Shown: in pieces, positions 7,968 to 15,225 of the stretch | Position numbering within the stretch: the stretch's first letter is position 1 | Layout: the number at the start of each line of letters is the position of its first letter | From: Dryocola sp036489025 | GTDB lineage: Bacteria > Pseudomonadota > Gammaproteobacteria > Enterobacterales > Enterobacteriaceae | Length of the DNA stretch: 64,000 nt | Assembly (NCBI GenBank): GCA_036489025.1 | Contig: DASXGN010000025.1 | Location: forward strand, 62,001 to 126,000 | Reading direction: 5' to 3' | Notes under the pieces: model-generated | The model's database searches: none | Told to the model about the DNA's origin: nothing | Seen by the model: the letters and a program-made list of their open reading frames with translations, nothing else | Program-made: the position numbers and the translations under genes

Positions 7968-9038
7968 ATGAAAAACTTTAATGACATCGCCGCAGAGGCC
8001 AGCCGCTGGCAGGCCGTTGAAACCCGCGATGCCCGCGCCGACGGCGAGTTTGTTTTTGCCGTAAAAACAACCGGCATTTTTTGCCGACCCTCCTGTAGCG
8101 CCCGCCGCCCGCTGCGTGAAAACGTTCTGTATTTTGCCGGGCCGGAAAGTGCCAAAGCCGCAGGATTCCGGCCCTGCAAACGCTGCCAGCCGGATAAAAT
8201 TCCCCCTGAGCAGCAGCGCATCGAAAGAATAGCTCAGGCCTGCCGCATTATCGAAGCCTGCCCTGAGCCGCTTACGCTTGAGGCGCTATCTGCCCAGGTC
8301 GCCATGAGCCCCTTCCATTTTCATCGCCTGTTTAAAAGCGTCACCGGCCTGACGCCGAACGCCTGGCAAAGGGCGCTTCGTGCGCGCCGCCTGCGGGAGC
8401 AGCTCACCCAGGGTGAAAAGGTCACTCGCGCGGCTTTTGACGCAGGTTTTCAGTCCGGAAGCAATTATTATCGTCAGGCCAATGAGGCGCTGGGCATGAC
8501 GGCCAGCCAGTATCAGCGCGGCGGCGAAAGCGCTACCGTTCGCTTCGTCGTTGGCACCTGCACGCTAGGCGAATTTTTAGCTGCGGAAAGCGAACGAGGA
8601 ATTTGCGCGATCCTGCTCGGCAACTCGCCGGAAGAGCTTATTGCCGAGCTTGAAGGACTTTTCCCTAACGCTTCGCTGATCGCGGACGATCCGGCTTTTG
8701 CTCAGCGTGTGGCCGGGGTGGTGAGCTTCATAGAGCATCCTGTCCGGCAGTTTGATTTGCCGCTTGATATTCAGGGCACGGCGTTTCAGCAGCAGGTCTG
8801 GCAGGCGCTGCGGGCGATCCCGCCGGGGGATACCGTGAGCTACCAGGATATTGCGACGCGCATCGGCAAGCCGCAAGCGGTAAGGGCTGTGGCCGGGGCC
8901 TGTGCGGCTAACCGGCTGGCGGTGATTATCCCTTGCCACCGAGTGGTACGCAGCGACGGGGCGCTGTCCGGCTATCGCTGGGGCGTGGAACGTAAACAAC
9001 AGCTTCTGGCGCTGGAAGCCGGGCAGAGGAAAACATAA
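7968..9038 (+). CDS. ada: Bifunctional DNA-methyl acceptor and transcriptional activator Ada
   Basis: Suicidal repair protein and master activator of the adaptive response to methylating agents. The N-terminal domain has the zinc and methyl-phosphotriester acceptor cysteines C39, C43, C70 and C73 (E. coli 38, 42, 69, 72). An AraC-type helix-turn-helix follows (about 85-180). The C-terminal O6-methylguanine methyltransferase has the PCHR acceptor motif (IIPCHRVVRSDG). Length is 356 aa (E. coli 354). The start is supported by the SD AGGAG. An Ada box lies just upstream, and the stop overlaps the alkB start by one base, so ada-alkB is one operon. Confidence 0.97.
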   Translation: MKNFNDIAAEASRWQAVETRDARADGEFVFAVKTTGIFCRPSCSARRPLRENVLYFAGPESAKAAGFRPCKRCQPDKIPPEQQRIERIAQACRIIEACPEPLTLEALSAQVAMSPFHFHRLFKSVTGLTPNAWQRALRARRLREQLTQGEKVTRAAFDAGFQSGSNYYRQANEALGMTASQYQRGGESATVRFVVGTCTLGEFLAAESERGICAILLGNSPEELIAELEGLFPNASLIADDPAFAQRVAGVVSFIEHPVRQFDLPLDIQGTAFQQQVWQALRAIPPGDTVSYQDIATRIGKPQAVRAVAGACAANRLAVIIPCHRVVRSDGALSGYRWGVERKQQLLALEAGQRKT

Positions 9039-9688
9039 TGCTCGATCTTTTTGCCGATGAGATTCCCTGGCAGGAGCCGCTGGCCGAAGGCGCCGTCATT
9101 CTGCGGCGCTTTGCCAGGGCGAATGCCGATGCGCTTATTGAGCAGATAGGGAAGGTGGCCCAGCTTTCACCGTTTCGCCAGATGGTCACTCCGGGTGGAT
9201 ATACGATGTCGGTGGCAATGACCAACTGTGGCGCAAGGGGCTGGACGACCAATCAGCACGGCTACCTGTATTCGCCGGACGATCCGCTGACCGGCAGGCC
9301 GTGGCCGCCGATGCCGCAGCCATTTCGCGAGCTTGCGGATGCGGCATCCACGGCGGCAGGCTATCCGGGTTTTAAGCCGGATGCCTGTCTCATCAACCGC
9401 TATGCGCCCGGCGCGAAACTCTCTTTGCATCAGGATAAAGATGAGCCAAATCTGCAACAGCCGATAGTTTCCGTCTCGCTAGGGCTGCCTGCGGTATTCC
9501 AGTTTGGCGGCCTGAAACGAAACGATCCGCTGGTGCGGGTGATGCTGGAACATGGCGATGTCGTGGTGTGGGGCGGGGCATCTCGTTTGTTCTATCACGG
9601 CATTCTGCCGCTCAAGCCCGGCCATCATTCTGCCGCCGGCGAAGCCCGCTATAACCTGACTTTTCGCTGTGCCGGAAAAAGCGAATAA
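9038..9688 (+). CDS. alkB: DNA oxidative demethylase AlkB
   Basis: Fe(II)/2-oxoglutarate dioxygenase that reverses 1-methyladenine and 3-methylcytosine in DNA and RNA. The iron ligands H131, D133 and H187 and the 2-oxoglutarate-binding R204/R210 (ARYNLTFR) are at E. coli positions, and the length is 216 aa as in E. coli. Translationally coupled to ada through a TAATG overlap, and thus under Ada control. Confidence 0.97.
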   Translation: MLDLFADEIPWQEPLAEGAVILRRFARANADALIEQIGKVAQLSPFRQMVTPGGYTMSVAMTNCGARGWTTNQHGYLYSPDDPLTGRPWPPMPQPFRELADAASTAAGYPGFKPDACLINRYAPGAKLSLHQDKDEPNLQQPIVSVSLGLPAVFQFGGLKRNDPLVRVMLEHGDVVVWGGASRLFYHGILPLKPGHHSAAGEARYNLTFRCAGKSE

Positions 9689-9762
9689 AAATAAGAATTA
9701 TTCTTGCCGTGAAAGGATTGCCGTTTAAACTGCTCGCTGTTTTTGACTGTGAGTAGTGAGCG

Positions 9763-11409
9763 ATGGAACTTTTACGCGTAGTTTACCGGCAGTATCGCTG
9801 GCCCTTCATTATCGTTATGGCTTTAAGCCTCGCCAGCGCGGCGCTGGGCATTGGCCTGATTGCCTTTATTAACCAGCGGCTGATTGAAACGCCCGATATT
9901 ACGCTGTCGGTTCTGCCTGAATTCCTCGGTCTGCTGCTGCTGCTGATGGCGGTGACGCTTGGCTCCCAGCTTGCGTTAACGACTCTCGGCCATCACTTTG
10001 TGTTCCGCCTGCGCAGTGAATTTATCAAACGCCTGATGGACACCCACGTTGAACGCGTGGAACAGCTAGGCAGCGCGGCGCTGCTGGCCGGTTTAACCAG
10101 CGATGTGCGTAACATCACCATCGCGTTTGTGCGCCTGCCGGAACTGGTGCAGGGGATTATCCTGACGATTGGCTCCGCCGCTTATCTGGGCTGGCTGTCG
10201 CCGAAAATGCTTGGCGTAACGGCCATCTGGGTTGCCGTGACTATTTTTGGTGGCTTCCTGCTGGTGGCTCGCGTTTACAAACATATGGCCCAGCTGCGCG
10301 AAATCGAAGACCAGCTGTATAACGATTACCAGACGGTTATCGAAGGTCGTAAAGAGCTGGCGCTCAACCGCGAGCGTGCGGAGCGTATTTACGAAGACAC
10401 TTATATTCCCCACGCCAGCGATTACCGCAGCCATATTATTCGCGCCGATACGTTCCATCTTAGCGCGGTGAACTGGTCGAACATTATGATGCTGGGCGTG
10501 ATTGGCCTGGTGTTCTGGATGGCGAACAGCCTCGGCTGGTCCGATACCAACGTCGCGGCGACCTTTTCGCTGACGCTGCTTTTCCTGCGCACGCCGATGC
10601 TTTCGGCCGTCGGCGCTTTGCCGACGCTGCTCAGCGCGCAGGTGGCCTTTAATAAACTGAGAAAATTTGAGCTGGCTCCTTATGAGGCGGCCTTCCCGCG
10701 TTCGCAAGAGCCTGCCAAATGGCAAACGCTCGAGATGCGCGACGTGGTGTTCAAATATGGCGACAACGCTTTCTCCGTGGGGCCGCTGAGCCTGAAAATT
10801 GAGCGCGGCGAACTTATCTTCCTCATTGGCGGCAACGGCAGCGGCAAGTCGACGCTCGCCATGCTGCTGACCGGGCTTTATCAGCCTGTTTCCGGTGAGA
10901 TTTATCTGGACGGCAGGCAGATTGACGCCGGTAATCTGGATGACTATCGCAAGCTTTTCTCCGCCGTGTTCACCGACGTCTGGCTGTTCGACCGTCTCCT
11001 CGGCCCGCAGGGCGCGAAGGCTAACCCCGAGCTGGTGACCACCTGGCTTGAGCGTCTGCAAATGAGCAGCAAGCTGGAGTTGGATAACGGCACGATCCTC
11101 AATCTGAAGCTTTCCAAAGGACAGCGTAAGCGCGTGGCTCTCCTGCTGGCGCTGGCCGAAGAGCGGGATATCATCCTGCTGGACGAATGGGCGGCGGATC
11201 AGGATCCTCATTTCCGCCGGGAGTTTTACCAGACGCTGCTGCCGCTAATGCAGCAGATGGGCAAAACGATCTTTGCGATAAGCCACGACGATCACTATTT
11301 TATTCACGCGGATCGCCTGCTGGAAATGCGTCAGGGCCAGCTGAGTGAGCTAACCGGCCACGAACGCGAAAGCGCGTCGCGGGATGCGGTTGCGCGAACG
11401 GGCGCTTAG
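9763..11409 (+). CDS. yojI: ABC exporter YojI (peptide/microcin J25 efflux type)
   Basis: Inner-membrane ABC half-transporter of the cyclic-peptide exporter family; E. coli YojI exports microcin J25 with TolC. The 548-aa protein has about six transmembrane segments in residues 10-290, then an ATPase domain with Walker A GGNGSGKST (356-364), a variant signature LSKGQRKR in place of LSGGQ, and a Walker B ending LLDEWAADQDP. The DEW(A)ADQDP sequence and altered signature are family features and were not read as damage. It follows alkB by 74 bp, as in E. coli; downstream, synteny with E. coli breaks. Confidence 0.93.
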   Translation: MELLRVVYRQYRWPFIIVMALSLASAALGIGLIAFINQRLIETPDITLSVLPEFLGLLLLLMAVTLGSQLALTTLGHHFVFRLRSEFIKRLMDTHVERVEQLGSAALLAGLTSDVRNITIAFVRLPELVQGIILTIGSAAYLGWLSPKMLGVTAIWVAVTIFGGFLLVARVYKHMAQLREIEDQLYNDYQTVIEGRKELALNRERAERIYEDTYIPHASDYRSHIIRADTFHLSAVNWSNIMMLGVIGLVFWMANSLGWSDTNVAATFSLTLLFLRTPMLSAVGALPTLLSAQVAFNKLRKFELAPYEAAFPRSQEPAKWQTLEMRDVVFKYGDNAFSVGPLSLKIERGELIFLIGGNGSGKSTLAMLLTGLYQPVSGEIYLDGRQIDAGNLDDYRKLFSAVFTDVWLFDRLLGPQGAKANPELVTTWLERLQMSSKLELDNGTILNLKLSKGQRKRVALLLALAEERDIILLDEWAADQDPHFRREFYQTLLPLMQQMGKTIFAISHDDHYFIHADRLLEMRQGQLSELTGHERESASRDAVARTGA

Positions 11410-11434
11410 GCCACGTTTTGCACTTAATTCATTT

Positions 11435-11463
11435 AAAAACCGGCAATTCAGGCCGGTTTTTTG
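11435..11463 (+). terminator. yojI terminator
   Basis: Stem AAAACCGGC/GCCGGTTTT with a short AATTCAG loop and a trailing T-run, about 25 bp after the yojI stop. Confidence 0.9.
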
Positions 11464-11521
11464 TTTTCTGAACGGCTTCAGGCTATAACTATCCTCGTCG
11501 TTATCAGGGAATAAACGCCAG

Positions 11522-12946
11522 ATGTCAGCCATACCGAAGTACAGCACCCAACAAAGGGCGCAAGACCGCGCCAGAATCCTGCAAATCCTGCTCACCAACA
11601 AGGCTGTCGCCAGCGGCATCCTTGGCCGGTTGCCGTCTCAGCAAACGCCCGAACAGGATATTGCTGAAATTGCCTCGCTGGTCGACAAACTTCCGCCACC
11701 GGATCTGGCCGACGTGCTCGAAGCGCTGCCCACCGAAGAGCGCCACGCGCTGTGGAGCCTGGTCAAAGAGGATAAGCGCGGGCACGTTCTGATTGAGGCT
11801 TCGGAAACGGTCTGGGACGACCTGATTGAGGATATGAGCGATAAAGCGTTGCTCAAAGCCCTAAGCCCGCTTGATATCGACGATCAGATTTACCTCGCGC
11901 AGTATCTGCCGCGTGATTTGATGGGGCGCCTGCTCGCCACGATGCCGCAGGCCGAGCGCACGCAGGTGCGCAAAGTACTGCATTACGACAAGCACAGCGT
12001 CGGCGCCATCATGGATTTCGAGGTGATTACCGTCCGGGCAGACGTCACCCTTGCCGTTGTGCAGCGCTATCTGCGCATTCGCGGCCACGTGCCGGAAAAC
12101 ACCGATAAGCTTTTTGTGACCACCAGAGATAAAACCCTGCTGGGCGAACTGGGCCTGACGACCATCCTGCTGCACCCGCCTGAAACGCCGGTTCTGAAGG
12201 TGATGAACGATAACCCGACGTGCTTCGCGCCGGAGGATGACGACGAGATTGCGGCGCGAACGTTTGAAAGGGATAACCTGGTTAGCGCCGCCGTGGTCGA
12301 CAGCAGCGGCAAGCTGATGGGGCGTCTGACGGTCGACGAAATCGTAGACGTCGTGTATGAAGAGACGGACAGCGATCTGCGTCGAATGGGCGGCCTGAGC
12401 GCGGAAGAAGACGTTTTTGCTCCGGTCAGCAAGGCGCTGAAAGCGCGCTGGGCGTGGCTGGCTATCAACCTGTGCACGGCGTTTGTTGCCTCCAGGGTGA
12501 TTGGCCTGTTTGAGCATACTATTTCACAGCTGGTGGCGCTGGCCTCCTTAATGCCGATTGTCGCCGGGATTGGCGGCAACACCGGCAATCAAACCATCAC
12601 TATGATTGTTCGCGCGCTGGCGTTGCAGCATATCCAGGCCGGGAACTATTCGTTTTTGGTGCTGCGCGAGCTGGGCGTGGCCTTGCTTAACGGCCTGGTC
12701 TGGGGCGGCGTGATGGGAGCGGTGACCTGGCTGCTGTACGATGACCCGGCGCTTGGCGGCGTTATGACGCTGGCGATGGTGCTTAATTTACTGGTTGCCG
12801 CGCTGATGGGCGTGCTGATCCCGATGATCATGACGCGGCTGGGTAAAGACCCGGCGGTGGGATCGAGCGTGCTGATCACGGCGATAACCGACACCGGCGG
12901 GTTCTTTATCTTCCTTGGGTTGGCAACGATTTTCCTGCTCAAATAA
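11522..12946 (+). CDS. mgtE: Magnesium transporter MgtE
   Basis: MgtE-family Mg2+ channel of the inner membrane. The 474-aa protein has the standard layout: an N-terminal superhelical domain (about 20-135) that senses Mg2+, a CBS pair (about 145-265), a connecting helix, and a C-terminal domain of five membrane segments (about 300-474). The family signature MPIVAGIGGNTGNQ lies in the pore region, and conserved acidic residues occur in the cytosolic part. E. coli K-12 has no MgtE, relying on CorA and MgtA, so this gene marks the variable segment. No Mg2+-sensing leader was recognised. The gene converges on the ibrB-like gene with a 3-bp gap between stops. Confidence 0.95.
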   Translation: MSAIPKYSTQQRAQDRARILQILLTNKAVASGILGRLPSQQTPEQDIAEIASLVDKLPPPDLADVLEALPTEERHALWSLVKEDKRGHVLIEASETVWDDLIEDMSDKALLKALSPLDIDDQIYLAQYLPRDLMGRLLATMPQAERTQVRKVLHYDKHSVGAIMDFEVITVRADVTLAVVQRYLRIRGHVPENTDKLFVTTRDKTLLGELGLTTILLHPPETPVLKVMNDNPTCFAPEDDDEIAARTFERDNLVSAAVVDSSGKLMGRLTVDEIVDVVYEETDSDLRRMGGLSAEEDVFAPVSKALKARWAWLAINLCTAFVASRVIGLFEHTISQLVALASLMPIVAGIGGNTGNQTITMIVRALALQHIQAGNYSFLVLRELGVALLNGLVWGGVMGAVTWLLYDDPALGGVMTLAMVLNLLVAALMGVLIPMIMTRLGKDPAVGSSVLITAITDTGGFFIFLGLATIFLLK

Positions 12947-12949
12947 ACG

Positions 12950-13582
12950 CTATTCCACCGTCCAGGCCTGCGAGAACTTACGCTGACCGAAGAGTTCGAA
13001 CAGGCCGTTGACCTGCTTCAGGCGCAGGACTTCGTCGGCATCCATCCCGAGCTCATGGCCGATTTTGTCCTCGCTCCAGCCTAAATTTGCCAGCTCGCGG
13101 ACAATTTCCGCCATCGCGTTTATCTGGTGACGACCGCGAGCGCGGTTGTGGCGAATCGTTGAGGCCATCATATTGCCCGTCTTTCCCTCGCCTTTATTCA
13201 TCAGAACAACGGGCAGGTAGCCGTGAAGACGTTTGCGCAGGTCGGCGCGTTTGCTGCCAAGTTCGAAGCGATGATAGCCGTCAATAATCGTGTATTTTTC
13301 TGCGGATTCGCTATGGGCGGCGACCACCGGCTGTGTGAAGCCATCCTCTAATAATGACGTGAAGAGAAGCTGCTTTTCGATGGGGGCCACGTTGTTAGGA
13401 TTATAATCGTTGGCCTTCATTTTATCGGAGGCAATCCATAATACGCAGTCGACCGGCTCATGCTGGAAGGGGCTGAGCTCATGCAGCACCGTGCGTAATT
13501 CGTTTATGACCTCAATTCGCTCTTCTTCTTTTAATGGGGCAATCAATGTTGCTAACTGTTGTTTTAGCTCTTCAAGTTTCAT
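12950..13582 (-). CDS. ParB/IbrB-like protein
   Basis: Protein of about 210 aa with a ParB/Srx-fold N-terminal domain; the DGYHRFE motif (ParB box II-like DGxHR) sits mid-protein in YTIIDGYHRFELG, followed by RHNRARGRHQ and a helix-turn-helix-like C-terminal part (LGWSEDKIGHELGMDADEVLRLK). Known relatives are IbrB, which with IbrA activates eib genes in some E. coli strains, and E. coli YbdM; the biochemical role is unknown. A GTG at 13594 gives four more residues, but the ATG at 13582 overlaps the ibrA-like stop as ATGA and has an upstream GGGA, so it is preferred. Always paired with the PAPS-reductase-like partner, suggesting a complex. Confidence 0.85.
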   Translation of the reverse strand: MKLEELKQQLATLIAPLKEEERIEVINELRTVLHELSPFQHEPVDCVLWIASDKMKANDYNPNNVAPIEKQLLFTSLLEDGFTQPVVAAHSESAEKYTIIDGYHRFELGSKRADLRKRLHGYLPVVLMNKGEGKTGNMMASTIRHNRARGRHQINAMAEIVRELANLGWSEDKIGHELGMDADEVLRLKQVNGLFELFGQRKFSQAWTVE

Positions 13583-14793
13583 ATCAATTCCCACTGTTGG
13601 CGTTTGCTTTTAATTCTGTCGCTGTAACGTTGATAGCTGCGTGGCTTATTTGGGCTAAACGAAAGCGCCCGACACCAGTAGTCATTCTTTAAGAGAACCT
13701 TGCAGATTCTTCGCCAGGATGGAATATCTTTGCTGCCGGTGTCTTTGTCCTGCTGGTCAGGAATGTCCTGCGGAAATCCTCTGGTCAGATACCAGCGTAA
13801 ATATATCGCAATTTTATTGCGATAATGCTCCGCCGTTTTCTCCGGCATGCTGTCGAGCAGGGCGAAAGCGTATTCGCGCCAGGTCAGATGCTCAGGCTTA
13901 TTTATCTGCCTGCGGGCATAAAAATCCCCGGTCTGCGAAGCGTACAGGCAGCCGCTGTTGGCCCCGCTAACCCGCTGGCACATCAGCGCCCATCTTTCAG
14001 GTTCAAGCACGTGATACAACCATAGTCCCTGACGCTGTTCAATGCCGAAAGGTTCGCAAACCCGCATGTAACGTAGCGGAACTCCGGCCTGAAACATCAG
14101 GCCGTAAAGCGGGTTGCACTGGAGATTCGTTTGGGAGAACCATGTCCAGATATCTGCCGTTTTCCAGTCATAAATAGGGTAAATATTGTAGGCGTGACCC
14201 TGTGACGTCACGGTGGTCCACGGTTTGTCATCGGCAAAACGAAGTTTTCTGGCTGAGGCGATCGTCAGGAAGCGGTTGTAGGATTCATCGGCCCTGATGC
14301 CAATGAGCACGGCGCAGGGCTGCTTTTTTGAGAACCATTCGGAGAACTGGCAGACGAATTCTTCAAAGCTCATTTCGGGATAATAAAAGGGGAAGGTTGC
14401 GGGGTCGGTAATCGCATCTGCTGGCGGCTGTCGCACCCACTGCACGCCTTCCTGCCAGCAAACCCATTCTGGCTGGAACTGAGAAACCGCATTCTGCGTG
14501 GTGAGCGGCAGCGCGACCCAATAAAAATTATCTATCACATCCTGATATTCTTCGCGCATTTTCTCCACGTGGGAAACGGTGTGGCTGAACTGTGCCTCCC
14601 AGTCAATAAATAGCACGCTGAAACGACGATTAAGGCGTCGGGCAATACCGGCTGCCAGATGAAACATAACGGTCGAATCCTTCCCGCCTGAAAATGAAAT
14701 GCAAACCCGCGAGAAATTTTCAAAGCTCCAGGTAATACGATTCAGTGCAGCCTGCAATACATTTTCTTCGAGCGGAATTTTTCGAGTGGACAT
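13579..14793 (-). CDS. PAPS reductase-like ATP-pyrophosphatase (IbrA-like)
   Basis: A 404-aa member of the PP-loop ATP-pyrophosphatase superfamily with the nucleotide motif SFSGGKDSTVMF (SGGKDS at residues 35-40) and the C-terminal DUF3440-type region of IbrA and E. coli YbdN. PP-loop enzymes adenylate a substrate; no true PAPS reductase chemistry is implied, because the C-terminal redox Cys motif of CysH was not seen. The downstream ParB-like gene overlaps its stop by four bases, so the pair is cotranscribed and coupled. A perfect TATAAT at 14823-14828 (minus strand) could be its -10 box, although no good -35 precedes it. Flanking DNA is AT-rich and the pair sits beside tRNA-Pro: a probable horizontally acquired module. 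Function unknown. Confidence 0.85.
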   Translation of the reverse strand: MSTRKIPLEENVLQAALNRITWSFENFSRVCISFSGGKDSTVMFHLAAGIARRLNRRFSVLFIDWEAQFSHTVSHVEKMREEYQDVIDNFYWVALPLTTQNAVSQFQPEWVCWQEGVQWVRQPPADAITDPATFPFYYPEMSFEEFVCQFSEWFSKKQPCAVLIGIRADESYNRFLTIASARKLRFADDKPWTTVTSQGHAYNIYPIYDWKTADIWTWFSQTNLQCNPLYGLMFQAGVPLRYMRVCEPFGIEQRQGLWLYHVLEPERWALMCQRVSGANSGCLYASQTGDFYARRQINKPEHLTWREYAFALLDSMPEKTAEHYRNKIAIYLRWYLTRGFPQDIPDQQDKDTGSKDIPSWRRICKVLLKNDYWCRALSFSPNKPRSYQRYSDRIKSKRQQWELI

Positions 14794-15035
14794 GCGCTTA
14801 CGGTTTGAAGGGAATTTATTTCATTATATATAGCGGAAGGGGGATTTTACTTCCAGAAAAAGTCATTTCAGGGCTTTTATGTGCTTATTTTGCTATGAGT
14901 CATATATCAAATATTGATAAGAATGATGTTGCCTTGAAATTAATTTCCTGGGTGAATATGTTTTTAATTAAATGCTGGCTGCTGTAGGGGACTTAAATCA
15001 GAATTGAGCGGGTAACTCCCGCGGACGGCAGGCAT
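14794..15035. other. AT-rich region between ibrA-like gene and proL
   Basis: About 240 bp clearly richer in A and T than its surroundings. It holds a TATAAT on the minus strand at 14823-14828, probably the ibrA promoter, and a small hairpin GCGGG/CCCGC at 15008-15022. No convincing gene is present. Base composition unlike the neighbours is consistent with acquired DNA. Confidence 0.5.
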
Positions 15036-15064
15036 AAAAAAACCAGCCCTGTAAGGCTGGTTTT
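15036..15064 (-). terminator. proL terminator
   Basis: On the minus strand an 8-bp stem AACCAGCC/GGCTGGTT (15041-15048/15055-15062) is followed by a U-run (the A-run at 15036-15042), 12 bp beyond the tRNA 3' end. Confidence 0.88.
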
Positions 15065-15075
15065 CCGGGATTTAT

Positions 15076-15152
15076 TGGTCGGCACGAGAGGATTTGAACC
15101 TCCGACCCCTGACACCCCATGACAGTGCGCTACCAGGCTGCGCTACGTGCCG
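15076..15152 (-). tRNA. proL: tRNA-Pro (anticodon GGG)
   Basis: A 77-nt tRNA starting CGGCACG and ending CGTGCCGACCA, with encoded CCA. The acceptor stem pairs CGGCACG with CGTGCCG. The anticodon loop ATGGGGT contains GGG, reading CCC and CCU proline codons; the anticodon stem keeps the U-U mismatch also found in E. coli proL. The T arm GGAGGTTCAAATCCTC is canonical. It is nearly identical to E. coli proL and lies beside yejM as in E. coli, on the same strand. Confidence 0.97.
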
Positions 15153-15225
15153 ACTTCCGGGTAAAAATATCGCCTTTTTTCAGGACTATTGCAAGACGAA
15201 CGCGTGTTAAGTGATTAATAAATAA

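Noticed and set aside
10093..11211. 372-aa open frame antisense to yojI
   Set aside because: Shadow of a GC-rich gene; rich in His, Gln and Arg with no domain and no promoter context.
9763..11409. YojI as a broken ABC transporter because of the LSKGQ signature and DEWAADQDP
   Set aside because: These variants are also present in the E. coli family member, so they are normal for this group.
14745..14987. 80-aa open frame in the AT-rich flank of proL
   Set aside because: Starts antisense inside the ibrA-like gene, has no SD or similarity, and its hydrophobic composition follows from AT-rich DNA.
15076..15152. Phage-type attachment site in proL
   Set aside because: The tRNA is intact, but no repeat of its 3' end and no integrase gene were found in the window.
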